A DNA stretch of 64,000 nucleotides from Lactobacillus psittaci DSM 15354. GTDB taxonomy: Bacteria > Bacillota > Bacilli > Lactobacillales > Lactobacillaceae. How positions within the stretch are numbered: the first letter of the stretch is position 1; every line of letters starts with the position of its first letter. Below are positions 15,359 to 24,758 of the stretch, one piece after another. Location of the stretch: assembly GCF_000425905.1 (NCBI RefSeq), contig NZ_KE384473.1, forward strand, positions 188,693 to 252,692, read 5' to 3'. The notes beneath the pieces are model-generated. The model was not told where the DNA came from, searched no databases, and worked only from the letters and a program-made list of their open reading frames with translations. A program made the translations under genes and the position numbers.

Positions 15359-16171
15359 ATGGATGAGAATGAGCTGATTTATAGTGCAAATGATTTATAT
15401 CAGGCTTTAACTGAAATTGGAATTCAGACTACAGACAGCATCTTGATTCAGGCTGATATTCAAGCATTTGGGATTATACCAGGCAAAGAGCAGTCAATCG
15501 TGACAGCTTTAAAAAAGGTTGTAGCTCAAGGAAATATTGTGTCACCCGCATTTTCTTTGCAATTGCAGGATCCAAGTGAACATTATGAAGCCGGTCTGGC
15601 TGATAAAATTAAAGCCCAGATGCCAGCGTATGATCCACAGTTAACTCCAGCTGGAGGGGCATCTGCCTTTAGTGAATATTTTAGAAGTCAGCCTAATACT
15701 AGTCGTGATAACCATCCCTTGTATTCGTTTGCCGCATGGGGAAAAGATAAAGAAAAAATTTGTACTGATCATAGTTATGACTTACCATTTGGTCAAACAG
15801 GAGTTTTAGGACGGCTATATGACTTAAATAGCAAAGTGGTTTTATTGGGTACCAATTTTGAAACTTGTGTTGCTATTCATTTTGCAGAGTCAGAAATTGG
15901 TCGTGAATTAGTGCAAGAGTCAGCACCAATTATGGTCGGGACAGAAAAACGCTGGATTAAGTTCAATAATGTAGAATTTGACAAATATGATGATTTTGAA
16001 GATTTAGGAACCCATTTTTTACAGGCATATCCAGTAAATATTGCCAACTTGCCAGCAGGACAAATTTTAGTCTTTAATTTACGTGATATTGTCAGTTTTG
16101 CCAGAGATTGGTTTGAACAAAAAGACCGTGCTCATCAACTAAATGCAGGGTGGAAGGGTCCAGTTGCTTAA
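15359..16171 (+). CDS. AAC(3)-family N-acetyltransferase-like protein (270 aa)
   Basis: Belongs to the aminoglycoside 3-N-acetyltransferase fold (Antibiotic_NAT, YokD type). Recognisable parts are TDSILIQADIQAFGIIPG near the N-terminus, SAFSEYFRSQP, the conserved RDNHPLYSFAAWG with the active-site-region His, and LGRLYDLNSKVVLLGTNFETC. The length is typical. Such chromosomal homologues in Firmicutes often have unknown acceptors, so antibiotic resistance should not be assumed. It is divergent from the mannose-type PTS. Confidence 0.82.
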   Translation: MDENELIYSANDLYQALTEIGIQTTDSILIQADIQAFGIIPGKEQSIVTALKKVVAQGNIVSPAFSLQLQDPSEHYEAGLADKIKAQMPAYDPQLTPAGGASAFSEYFRSQPNTSRDNHPLYSFAAWGKDKEKICTDHSYDLPFGQTGVLGRLYDLNSKVVLLGTNFETCVAIHFAESEIGRELVQESAPIMVGTEKRWIKFNNVEFDKYDDFEDLGTHFLQAYPVNIANLPAGQILVFNLRDIVSFARDWFEQKDRAHQLNAGWKGPVA

Positions 16172-16196
16172 ATTAATAATCAGAAGTGCTTATCTT

Positions 16197-16225
16197 TTGA
16201 CAAAGAAATCGCTTTCATATATTCT
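16197..16225 (+). promoter_or_regulatory. Promoter with embedded cre site for a micropeptide
   Basis: TTGACA (16197-16202), 17 bp, TATTCT (16220-16225). The spacer holds AGAAATCGCTTTCA (16204-16217), matching the cre consensus at 13 of 14 positions. Confidence 0.65.
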
Positions 16226-16257
16226 GAAAGTGGGAGTAAAGTAAAGGGGAGCACAGT

Positions 16258-16344
16258 ATGAATTTGGTTTATGTTTCTGCTTTTGTTGTTTTTGTTATGT
16301 TATGTGCGATTGCTTTTGTTTTAAAAGCAAAACCTAAGCAATAA
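16258..16344 (+). CDS. 28-aa single-span membrane micropeptide under its own promoter
   Basis: ATG 16258 lies 7 nt after AAGGGGAG. The peptide starts MNLVYVSAFVVF, has one long hydrophobic span (about residues 3-22) and a short basic tail KAKPKQ. It has a consensus promoter with a cre site in the spacer upstream and a strong hairpin terminator 1-2 nt downstream, so it is a complete transcription unit. It is not similar to the micropeptides at the left end apart from the one-span plan. Function unknown; it may be a catabolite-controlled membrane regulator peptide. Confidence 0.65.
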   Translation: MNLVYVSAFVVFVMLCAIAFVLKAKPKQ

Positions 16345-16380
16345 AAATAAGAGTCACCCAATAGGTGACTCTTATTTTTA
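16344..16380. terminator. Bidirectional terminator
   Basis: AAAATAAGAGTCACC and GGTGACTCTTATTTT form a 15-bp stem with a 5-nt loop between the micropeptide and the converging nucleoside hydrolase gene. Confidence 0.88.
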
Positions 16381-16391
16381 TATCTACTATC

Positions 16392-17330
16392 TTATTTTAA
16401 AACAGCTGATTTTGCTAATTCATCAAATTTTTTGAAGAAAGCGTCTTTATCTGCCTTTGTAACTAAAGTCATTGGATGACCATCTTCATCTTCAACCAAT
16501 CGTCCGCTAGCTTTACCTTCAGTAATCACTACACTCTTGGTCTTACGACTTTCAACTAGTTCAGGGTAAAGGGCAGATAAAGTGGTTAAGACGTCCCAAA
16601 GGTAGTATTGATTTCCTGGTTGGGATGAAAGAATTAAGCTGTATCCTTGTCCAATTAAGTCAAATGCTGGATAGCGTCTCAAGCTGGCAAAGTGTTGACG
16701 CAATTCATCATTTAGTGGAATCTCCTCGGTACTTTCAAGACCAACCATTTGAATATCGAGGTCACTTTCCCAAACACGGGCTACAGCTTCAGGATCCCAA
16801 AAGGCATTCCATTCTTGGGTCGTATCATAGTAAGGCACGAAAACATTGCCGTGACCATCAAGGGAACCGCCCATCCAGTATAATTTGTCAATTTTCTCAG
16901 ATAATTTAGGTTCATAATCAAGAGCTCGTGCTAAGTCAGTAATTGGACCAGTCATAATCAAAGTAGTTTTGTCATCTTGGGCCATAATTTTCTTAGCCAT
17001 ATCAATATGAGCTGGTACAGTTGCTTTTTTGGTTTTCATTGCTCCAAGCTCATTTAAAATTGGAAAGTTTGCAAAAGTAAAGGCACTTTCACGCCAAGCT
17101 TCAGGGAATTGATGGTGAGCTCTAGAGGTTGAATAAGCCACTTCTAAGTCATGATTATGTGTGTTAAAGCGGTCAATAATTCTCCGGCTAGCTTCACCAC
17201 TTCCTTCAATTGCACCATCACCATCAATTACACCAACACCAATCAAGTTAATGTCTGGTGCTTGTAAAAGCAAAAGTAAGGATACTAAATCGTCAGTATT
17301 ACCATCGTGGTTAAAATAAATATTCTTCAT
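16392..17330 (-). CDS. Nucleoside hydrolase (IUNH family, 312 aa)
   Basis: Hydrolyses nucleosides to base and ribose in salvage. The fold is recognised from the N-terminal calcium motif, LIMTGPITDLARAL, YWMGGSLDGHGNV and EWNAFWDPEA. The canonical DxDxGxDD appears here as NHDGNTDD: the first Asp is Asn, while the second and the DD pair are kept. That may alter metal binding or substrate. The start is ATG 17330 on the minus strand behind GAAAGG. It lies downstream of an amino-acid permease gene but is separated by a terminator. Confidence 0.85.
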   Translation of the reverse strand: MKNIYFNHDGNTDDLVSLLLLLQAPDINLIGVGVIDGDGAIEGSGEASRRIIDRFNTHNHDLEVAYSTSRAHHQFPEAWRESAFTFANFPILNELGAMKTKKATVPAHIDMAKKIMAQDDKTTLIMTGPITDLARALDYEPKLSEKIDKLYWMGGSLDGHGNVFVPYYDTTQEWNAFWDPEAVARVWESDLDIQMVGLESTEEIPLNDELRQHFASLRRYPAFDLIGQGYSLILSSQPGNQYYLWDVLTTLSALYPELVESRKTKSVVITEGKASGRLVEDEDGHPMTLVTKADKDAFFKKFDELAKSAVLK

Positions 17331-17350
17331 TTGTTAGACCTTTCTCATTA

Positions 17351-17392
17351 AAAAAGCTATCTCTACGGAATAATTATACCGAAAGATAGCTA
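17351..17392 (-). terminator. Terminator of the permease gene, with TATAAT in its loop
   Basis: On the minus strand AGCTATCT and AGATAGCT pair, followed by T6. The loop contains TATAATTA, a possible -10 box for the nucleoside hydrolase gene. Confidence 0.7.
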
Positions 17393-17407
17393 AAAACTGA
17401 ACAATTT

Positions 17408-18796
17408 TTAATAATTACTGTTTAAATGACTGTGTTTATATCCATATGTGAAGTAGAGAATTAATCCAATAATGAACCAAACAACAGCCATAATATAAAC
17501 ATCTAAATTAAGTTGGGTTAATAAGTATAAACAAATCAAACCAGAAATAATTGGTAAAACAGGATAACCTGGCATCTTGTAGCCATTATTTGGTAAATCT
17601 TTTCTTTTTCTAAGTAAAAGAACTCCAAATGAAGTCAAAGTGAAGGCTAATAAGGTACCGAAATTAACTAAACTAGTTAATTGATCAACAGAGAAAACAC
17701 CAGCTCCAAGACTGATAATTATGGCTACAAACCAAAGGCTGATTTGTGGAATTTTATTTTTTCCTGATAATTTTGCTAGTGAGTTAGGTAATAGCCCATC
17801 TCTAGCCATTGCATATACCAATCGTGAACTAGCGTAAATCATTGTTAACATCATTGTGGCCATTCCAACTAGGGCACCTAATGATAAAAGTTGTGCTAGC
17901 CAATTTTGGTGCACAAATTCTAAAGCAAAGGCTACTGGATTGGCTACATCAAGCTTAGTATAATGAACCATTCCAGTTAAAACAATTGAAACCCCCATGT
18001 AGAAGACACTGGCAATTAAAAGGGTACCGATAATCCCTAATGGCATATTACGTTGTGGATTTTTAACTTCAGCAGCCGAACTAGAAACGCAGTCGAAACC
18101 TAAAAAGGCAAAGAAAACGGTTGTCGCTCCTTTAATGACACCGTTAAATTTATATGGAATAAATGGGTGATAATTTTCAGGTTTGATGAAATTTAATCCC
18201 ATAATAATAAATGCCAAAATAATTGCAATTTTAAGCACAACGGCAAAGTTATTAACTTTAACTGAATCTTTCATTCCCCGTGAAAGAAGGAAGGTAATCA
18301 ATAAGACAACCAAGATAGCAATAATATCAACATAAGTTCCTTTAGCAGGGTTGAATGAGCTAACTAGATATTTAGGCAAAGTGATGTTAAAAGGTGCTAA
18401 AAATGATTGGAAATAACTTGACCAGCCAGCAGCCACAGCAGCAACTGATAACATATATTCCAAAATTAGGGCCCAACCTAAAATCCACCCAACTAATTCA
18501 CCATAGATAATATTTCCATATGAATAAGCACTACCAGCAACAGGTAAAGTAGAACTAAATTCAGCGTAGGCCATAGCAGAAAGTACACAGACTAAAGCTG
18601 CAATTAAGAAAGACAAAGTAACTGCAGGGCCAGCATAATTTGCAGCCACAGTTCCCGGTAAAATAAAAATACCAGTACCGATTACTGCACCAACACCCAT
18701 AGAAATTAAGTCTTTAGCAGTTAGTGTCTTCTTAAACGAATTATCATTAGCCAAATATTTTTCGATACTTTCCTTTCTGAGTAAATCTAAACTCAT
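17408..18796 (-). CDS. APC-family amino acid permease (462 aa)
   Basis: Secondary transporter with about 12 spans. The N-terminal KDLISMGVGAVIGTGIFILP is the conserved first-span motif, and GFDCVSSSAAEVKNPQRNMP marks the cationic-amino-acid/YfnA-like branch. A start at ATG 18796 (MSLDLLRKES) is chosen because GAGGTG lies 6 nt upstream; a GTG three codons earlier overlaps that site. It imports amino acids, substrate unproven. Monocistronic, with a terminator after it. Confidence 0.85.
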   Translation of the reverse strand: MSLDLLRKESIEKYLANDNSFKKTLTAKDLISMGVGAVIGTGIFILPGTVAANYAGPAVTLSFLIAALVCVLSAMAYAEFSSTLPVAGSAYSYGNIIYGELVGWILGWALILEYMLSVAAVAAGWSSYFQSFLAPFNITLPKYLVSSFNPAKGTYVDIIAILVVLLITFLLSRGMKDSVKVNNFAVVLKIAIILAFIIMGLNFIKPENYHPFIPYKFNGVIKGATTVFFAFLGFDCVSSSAAEVKNPQRNMPLGIIGTLLIASVFYMGVSIVLTGMVHYTKLDVANPVAFALEFVHQNWLAQLLSLGALVGMATMMLTMIYASSRLVYAMARDGLLPNSLAKLSGKNKIPQISLWFVAIIISLGAGVFSVDQLTSLVNFGTLLAFTLTSFGVLLLRKRKDLPNNGYKMPGYPVLPIISGLICLYLLTQLNLDVYIMAVVWFIIGLILYFTYGYKHSHLNSNY

Positions 18797-18881
18797 ATTT
18801 TTCACCTCAAAAAATATATTTGGACCATTATAGCATTTAATAACTTTTTAAGCTAGAGCTATAAAAGTTAATCTCTGCTTT

Positions 18882-19499
18882 TTAATTTTCTTTCTTAATT
18901 CTCTTTTTATACCAAAGAATCGCAAAATAAAGAAAAGCAATTATAATTACCCCTGCGCAAATCATAGCGTAGTCATCTACGATAGTCACCAAAAGGTGCC
19001 ATTTTTTTCCTAGATAAGCACCACATGCAGTTAAAATTAAATTCCAAATTAGTGAACCTAAGAAGGTAAAAATACTGAATCGAAGGAAGTTAATTTTACT
19101 GATACCAGCAGGGATTGAAACTAAGCTTCGAATAATCGGTACGAAACGACCATAAAAGACAGCTCCTTGACCACGTTTTTGAAACCAAGTAATTGTTTTG
19201 CTAACATCGTCAGCTTTAAAACCTAAAAATCGAAATAGTCTTGTTTGTACTAATTTTTTTAAGCGATTTTCATCAAGTAAGTAGCCAATATAATATAGAA
19301 CATATGCACCCAAAACACTTCCAATACTTGCTGCTAGAACCACTTGAAAAAGCGTTAGCTTTGAGTGCAGAGTTAAAAAGCCCGCAAAAGATAAAATTAC
19401 TTCTGATGGAATGGGTGGAAAGATGTTTTCAAAGGCAATTAGGAACAAGATTGCCCAAAAGCCATATTGGTTAATGATACTTAGCATCCAATCTATCAT
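18882..19499 (-). CDS. DedA-family membrane protein (205 aa)
   Basis: Polytopic inner-membrane protein of the DedA/SNARE-associated family. It shows ENIFPPIPSEVILSFAGF near the N-terminus and the family signature FYGRFVPIIRSLVSIPAGIS. Family members have been linked to lipid flipping (undecaprenyl phosphate, phosphatidylethanolamine) and to proton-dependent physiology. ATG 19499 follows AGGAGG. It is divergent from uvrC. Confidence 0.9.
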   Translation of the reverse strand: MIDWMLSIINQYGFWAILFLIAFENIFPPIPSEVILSFAGFLTLHSKLTLFQVVLAASIGSVLGAYVLYYIGYLLDENRLKKLVQTRLFRFLGFKADDVSKTITWFQKRGQGAVFYGRFVPIIRSLVSIPAGISKINFLRFSIFTFLGSLIWNLILTACGAYLGKKWHLLVTIVDDYAMICAGVIIIAFLYFAILWYKKRIKKEN

Positions 19500-19626
19500 A
19501 GTGCCTCCTAAATTATAATTAAATTATTTATTTTAATTATAAGAGAATTGATCAAGTCTTACCAATAATTTACTTTTTCATGCTAAGATAGTAAGCGGTA
19601 AAATGGATAGAAGTGGAAGTGATTAT

Positions 19627-21429
19627 TTGGCTAATGAGTTAATTGAAAATAAGTTAAGGCTATTACCAGAAAAACCAGGCTGTTACTTGATGAAAAATAT
19701 TAATGGAACTGTAATCTATGTTGGTAAGTCTAAAAACTTAAAAAATCGGGTTCGTTCTTATTTTAAAAGTAAGCAAGTAGGACGGCGGGCTGAATTAGTC
19801 AAAGAAATTGCAGATTTCGATATTATTACTGTTGGTTCAGATAAAGAATCATTTTTACTTGAAATCACTCTAATCAAAAAATATCAGCCTTATTACAATG
19901 TGCAACTAAAACAAGGTACAGGCTATCCATATATTGAAATTACCAATGAGAAAGATCCACAAACTAAATTAACCTCAATTGTGCGTAAAGATAAGGGCTA
20001 CTATTTTGGCCCATATCCCAATGTTTATGCGGCACAGGCCACTTTGAAATTTATTCAAAAAGTATGGCCTTTAAGACGTTGCAATGGACATCAAGGACGC
20101 CCCTGCCTTTATTATCATATGGGGCAATGTTTAGGTGCCTGTTTTAAAGAGGTGCCACGAAGTGAATACCTATCCCAGATTGAAAAGATTAAGCGCTTTT
20201 TAAATGGTGATATTGCGATGGCTAAGGCGGAATTAACAGAAAAAATGCAAGCAGCTAGTCAAGCGCTTGAATTTGAACGAGCAGCAGAACTTCGTGATCA
20301 ACTGCGTTATATAGAACAGACCGTCGAAAAACAAAGAATTATTTCAAACGATCATACGCAAAGAGATATTTTTAATTTTTATGTTGATAAATCTTGGATT
20401 AGTATCCAAATATTTTTCTTACGCCAAGCTAAGCTTTTGCGGCGGGAAACTAAGATGTTCCCTTTGACTGATATGGGGGACCCAATAAACGAATTCATAT
20501 CTTTTATTGTGCAATTTTATAACCAAAAAAATCGCATTCTGCCTAAGGAAGTCTTAGTACCAGCAGGTGTTGATGCAGAAAGCTTGAGTGAAGTTTTAAA
20601 AACCAAGGTTAAAACGCCGTTACGCGGGACTAAGCGTGACTTATTAAAAATGGCAAAAGATAATGCCAAGTTGAAACTGGATGAAAAATTCCGTTTGCTT
20701 GAACTCGGTAATCGTAAGACTAAAGGAGCCCAAGCTGAAATCTTTAAAGCACTCGGTTTGCCGTATGGCTCAATTATTGAAAGCTTTGACCACTCTCACA
20801 TTCAAGGGACGGATCCCGTATCTGCCTGTGTAGTCTTTAAAGATGGAGAAGCCTTTAAAACTGCTTACCGCAAATATAAATTAAAAGGTGAAGTAGAGCA
20901 TCAAAATGGGGCTGATGAAGTTGGCAATACTCGTGAAGTAGTTCGTCGGCGTTATAGTCGTATGCTCAAAGAGCATAGCCGGTTACCTGATTTGATTTTA
21001 ATGGATGGTGGACAAATTCAAGTTGACGCATGTTTAGATGTTTTGAGAAATGAATTAAATTGCGATATTCCCGTTGCTGGGATGGTTAAAGATAATCATC
21101 ACCATACTAATCACTTGATTTTTGGTGATCCACCTAATGGTGAGCCGTTAAGATTAATTCCAATGGATCCAAAATCTGAAGGCTTTTATTTGATGACGCG
21201 AATTCAAGACGAAGTTCACCGCTTTGCAATTACCTTTCACCGCAAGACTCATGCTAAAAATTCTCTAGCAAGTAAACTTGATGGAATTAAGGGAATTGGT
21301 CCTAAGAGTCGCAATAAGCTCTTGAAAGAATTTGGTTCTTTAAAGAAGATTAAAGAAGCTTCAGTTGAACAATTACAAGCAGCTGGTTTGACTTTACCCC
21401 AAGCTCAGGCGGTAAAACTTACCTTATAA
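19627..21429 (+). CDS. uvrC: Excinuclease ABC subunit UvrC
   Basis: Nucleotide-excision repair nuclease. Domains in order: GIY-YIG nuclease at the N-terminus (KPGCYLMKNINGTVIYVGKS), UVR domain (QALEFERAAELRDQLRYIE), RNase H-like nuclease (ESFDHSHIQGTDPVSACVVF) and a C-terminal helix-hairpin-helix (GIKGIGPKSRNKLLKEFG). The TTG at 19627 (MANELIENKLRLLPEKPG) is preferred because GGAAG lies 7 nt before it. An in-frame ATG at 19603 would add 8 residues but has only a weak ribosome site. It gives a 600-aa protein, normal for lactobacilli. Confidence 0.93.
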   Translation: MANELIENKLRLLPEKPGCYLMKNINGTVIYVGKSKNLKNRVRSYFKSKQVGRRAELVKEIADFDIITVGSDKESFLLEITLIKKYQPYYNVQLKQGTGYPYIEITNEKDPQTKLTSIVRKDKGYYFGPYPNVYAAQATLKFIQKVWPLRRCNGHQGRPCLYYHMGQCLGACFKEVPRSEYLSQIEKIKRFLNGDIAMAKAELTEKMQAASQALEFERAAELRDQLRYIEQTVEKQRIISNDHTQRDIFNFYVDKSWISIQIFFLRQAKLLRRETKMFPLTDMGDPINEFISFIVQFYNQKNRILPKEVLVPAGVDAESLSEVLKTKVKTPLRGTKRDLLKMAKDNAKLKLDEKFRLLELGNRKTKGAQAEIFKALGLPYGSIIESFDHSHIQGTDPVSACVVFKDGEAFKTAYRKYKLKGEVEHQNGADEVGNTREVVRRRYSRMLKEHSRLPDLILMDGGQIQVDACLDVLRNELNCDIPVAGMVKDNHHHTNHLIFGDPPNGEPLRLIPMDPKSEGFYLMTRIQDEVHRFAITFHRKTHAKNSLASKLDGIKGIGPKSRNKLLKEFGSLKKIKEASVEQLQAAGLTLPQAQAVKLTL

Positions 21430-21510
21430 TAAATATCTTGATTTTATAGATAAAAAGTTAGTTTTTGTATGATAAAATTAAACAGTTAATGAGATAGAAG
21501 GAGATAAATT

Positions 21511-22812
21511 ATGCCAACTTTTGTTGACCAAACTAAAATTGAAGTCCAGGCTGGTAAGGGCGGAGACGGCATGGTTGCTTTTCGTCATGAAAAGTATGTG
21601 CCAAATGGTGGACCTGCTGGTGGTGATGGCGGCCGTGGCGGTAGTATCATCTTTGTTGCTGATGCCGGCTTGAGAACTTTAATGGATTTTAGATATCGTA
21701 GAAAGTTTAAAGCTCAATCTGGTGAAAATGGTCGAATTAAGTCTCAATATGGTAAAGCTGCTAAAGATTTATATTTAAAAGTTCCAGTTGGGACGGTTGT
21801 TTCAGACTTTTTTACTGGGGAAGTTTTAGGTGATATGACCGAAAAAGGCCAAGAATTAGTTGTTGCTAAAGGTGGCCGTGGCGGTCGCGGTAATATTCAC
21901 TTTGCTAATAGTGTGAATACTGCTCCTGAAATTGCTGAAAATGGTGAACCTGGAGAATTTAGAACTTTGAAGCTGGAATTAAAGGTCTTAGCAGATGTCG
22001 GTTTAGTAGGTTTTCCATCAGTAGGTAAGTCGACTTTGCTTTCTGTTGTTACTAAGGCGAAGCCTAAGATTGCAGCTTATGAATTTACCACTTTAACACC
22101 CAACTTAGGGATGGTAGTTTTAAAAGATGGTCGTGACTTTTCAATGGCCGACTTACCAGGACTAATTGAAGGTGCTAGTCAGGGTGTTGGACTTGGAATT
22201 CAGTTCTTACGTCATGTTGAAAGAACTAAAGTAATCTTGCATTTAATTTCAATGGATCCCAATAATGGTCGTGATCCAGTTGAAGACTATAAGATTATCA
22301 AGCACGAACTTGCTAATTACACAGCTGACTTAACTAAGAAGAAAGAAATTATCGTTGCTTCTCAAATGGATATTCCTGGTAGTGACGAAAAATTAGCTAA
22401 ATTAAAGGCAGGCCTTGCTGAATTAGGCATTGATGAGCCAATTTTTGAAATTTCTAGTGTAACTCATCAAGGGCTAGAACCATTGATGGTTAAGGCTTGT
22501 GACTTAGTAGCTGAAGTTGAAGCAAGTCAAGAAGTAGCTGAAGAAGCACAAACTGAAACTAAGAATTACGAATTTAAACCTGAAGAAGAGCCAATCTTTA
22601 CAGTAGAACGCGTTGGTGAACATGAATTTGTTGTTAGTGGTCAAAAGATTGAAAGAATCGTTCAGATGATCAACTTAGATCACCATGATGGAATTATGTT
22701 ATTAGCTAGAAAGCTTAAGAACCTTGGAGTGGATGATGCCTTAAGAGCTAAGGGGGCTGTTGATGGTGATGATGTAACCATCGGTAACTTCTCATTTGAA
22801 TTTGTACAATAA
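21511..22812 (+). CDS. obgE: GTPase ObgE/CgtA (433 aa)
   Basis: Ribosome-associated GTPase needed for large-subunit maturation and stress signalling. It has the Gly-rich Obg fold ([19 protein letters not shown]), a G domain with [11 protein letters not shown] and DLPGLIEGA, and a C-terminal OCT domain ([15 protein letters not shown]). ATG follows AGAAGGAG. Downstream genes follow closely, starting with the acyltransferase. Confidence 0.97.
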   Translation: MPTFVDQTKIEVQAGKGGDGMVAFRHEKYVPNGGPAGGDGGRGGSIIFVADAGLRTLMDFRYRRKFKAQSGENGRIKSQYGKAAKDLYLKVPVGTVVSDFFTGEVLGDMTEKGQELVVAKGGRGGRGNIHFANSVNTAPEIAENGEPGEFRTLKLELKVLADVGLVGFPSVGKSTLLSVVTKAKPKIAAYEFTTLTPNLGMVVLKDGRDFSMADLPGLIEGASQGVGLGIQFLRHVERTKVILHLISMDPNNGRDPVEDYKIIKHELANYTADLTKKKEIIVASQMDIPGSDEKLAKLKAGLAELGIDEPIFEISSVTHQGLEPLMVKACDLVAEVEASQEVAEEAQTETKNYEFKPEEEPIFTVERVGEHEFVVSGQKIERIVQMINLDHHDGIMLLARKLKNLGVDDALRAKGAVDGDDVTIGNFSFEFVQ

Positions 22813-22829
22813 AGGGTGTAGATTTTGCC

Positions 22830-24740
22830 ATGAAAACGGGGAATCGTTTTATTAAGGGATATTCCGGATTAAGAGCTTTAGCGGTATTAGGGGTTATTTT
22901 GTATCACTTAGACCCTAATACATATATCGGTGGGTATTTGGGAGTTCCCATCTTTTTAGTCCTTTCCGGATATTTAGTAACTGACCATATTTTGGCAAGT
23001 TACGATGAATTGGGATTTTATGATAATCAACGTTTCTACCTAGGGAGACTTAAAAAGTTATACCCTCAGTTGATTACCGTTTTAGCTGGTAGCGGCGCCT
23101 ATATGTTGCTATTTCAGCAAAATTTGTTAGCTAAGTTTAATCAAATTGTGATAGCTAACTTACTTAATTTTTATAACTTTTGGCAGATTAGTAATGGGCA
23201 AAGCTATTTTGAACGCTTCGCTGGAAATGAGTCGCCATTTACGCATTTGTGGACTATGTCAATTGAAGGCCAATTTTATATTGTCTGGCCGCTTTTGATG
23301 TACTTTTTAGTAAAATTATTTAGACGTAGAAAAGGAATTTTTTGGTTTTTCACTGTCTTGACTCTTTTGTCTGCATTAGAAATGGCACTTTTATATCAGC
23401 CAGGTGTTGATACAAGTCGCATTTATTATGGAACTGATACTCGCTTTTTCTCATTAGGAATTGGTGCAATGTTGGCTTGTTGCTGGCCAATTAAACATTT
23501 AAAGGTTGATATCAGTAAGCATGATGGGCATTTGCTTGATGCAGTGGGAGCTTTGGCTTTTTTGGGAATGATTTTCCTCTTCTTTACTAAGTGGATGGAT
23601 CCACAGACGTCATTTCCATACCGTGGTGGGATGCTCTTTTTCTCCGTTTTTACAGCTATATTAGTTGCCATTATTGCTCATCCTGGCAGTCACTGGAATC
23701 AAATCTTCACTAATCGAGTTTTTGATTGGATTGGTAGTCGTAGTTACGGAATTTATCTGTACCAATTTCCAGTAATGATTTTCTTTGAAAATAAGTTTAC
23801 TGACATGGCTAACCATGCTGCTTTATATCATTTGATTGAAGTAATTATTATTCTGCTAATTGCTGAATTGACTTATCGACTAGTTGAGCGGCCATTTGCC
23901 AAAATTAATCTCGAAAAGGTTTATGATTTTAAGGAAAAATTGATGAAAGAAAATAGCTTTGCTCTAAAGATTATTAGTGCAGTTATGACTTTGATTTTAA
24001 TTTTAAGTGTGATTGCCTTTATTAAGTCTCCACAGATAAAGGCACCAGACCCTAACAAGTCACAATTGGCACAAACAATTAAGAAAAATCGTCAAAAGCA
24101 AGTGCGTGATAATAAAAAATTGGCAGCTGAATTTAAGAAAGGGAAAACTTCAGAATCAACTGCTAAGGCAGAAGCAGAAGCTAAAAAGGCAGCTAAGACT
24201 AAACCAGTAAACCGTGAATTTGAAAAATACGATATTAGTCAAGTTGACTTGCAATTAGCCCAAAAAGTGCGTGTAACTGCAGTTGGTGATTCAGTTATGG
24301 CAGGTGCAAGTGATGCCTTAAAGCAATTAATGCCACATGCCTTAATTGATGCTGCTGTTTCAAGACAAATGGTGCCAACAATAGGTATTTTTCAAAATTA
24401 TACTAATCAGGGAGCTTTAGCTGATAATGTGTTAGTGGGGTTAGGAACTAATGGTCCATTTTCAATGGGCGATGTTGATCGATTAATGAGCATTATTGGC
24501 AAAAAGCGTCATGTCTTCTGGATTAGCGTTAAGGTACCACGTCCATGGCAAAATCAAGTTAATGATTTGTTGAAACAAGCTGCTGATAAATATTCAAATT
24601 TAACGATTATCAACTGGTATGATTATAGTAAGGACCATGATAGCTGGTTTTACAAGGATCAAACCCACCCAACTTTATCAGGAGCTAAGTATTATAGTGC
24701 ATATGTAACCAAACAAATAGTTAAAAATAGTAAGTTTTAA
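22830..24740 (+). CDS. OatA-type acyltransferase (636 aa)
   Basis: Likely O-acetylates a cell-wall polymer such as peptidoglycan MurNAc. An N-terminal acyltransferase-3 membrane domain (about residues 1-380; YSGLRALAVLGVILYHLDP) is followed by a charged Lys/Ala-rich linker and an extracytoplasmic SGNH domain. That domain carries the nucleophile motif GDSVMAG and the DxxH pair in DQTHPTLSGAKYYS. The architecture is that of OatA and its relatives. ATG 22830 is preceded by AAGGGTG at some distance. It sits 18 nt after obgE. Confidence 0.85.
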   Translation: MKTGNRFIKGYSGLRALAVLGVILYHLDPNTYIGGYLGVPIFLVLSGYLVTDHILASYDELGFYDNQRFYLGRLKKLYPQLITVLAGSGAYMLLFQQNLLAKFNQIVIANLLNFYNFWQISNGQSYFERFAGNESPFTHLWTMSIEGQFYIVWPLLMYFLVKLFRRRKGIFWFFTVLTLLSALEMALLYQPGVDTSRIYYGTDTRFFSLGIGAMLACCWPIKHLKVDISKHDGHLLDAVGALAFLGMIFLFFTKWMDPQTSFPYRGGMLFFSVFTAILVAIIAHPGSHWNQIFTNRVFDWIGSRSYGIYLYQFPVMIFFENKFTDMANHAALYHLIEVIIILLIAELTYRLVERPFAKINLEKVYDFKEKLMKENSFALKIISAVMTLILILSVIAFIKSPQIKAPDPNKSQLAQTIKKNRQKQVRDNKKLAAEFKKGKTSESTAKAEAEAKKAAKTKPVNREFEKYDISQVDLQLAQKVRVTAVGDSVMAGASDALKQLMPHALIDAAVSRQMVPTIGIFQNYTNQGALADNVLVGLGTNGPFSMGDVDRLMSIIGKKRHVFWISVKVPRPWQNQVNDLLKQAADKYSNLTIINWYDYSKDHDSWFYKDQTHPTLSGAKYYSAYVTKQIVKNSKF

Positions 24741-24758
24741 GATAGGTGTGAAATATTA

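Noticed and set aside
15359-16171. AAC(3)-like protein as an aminoglycoside resistance gene
   Set aside because: The family membership is clear but chromosomal homologues often lack this activity; nothing here shows resistance.
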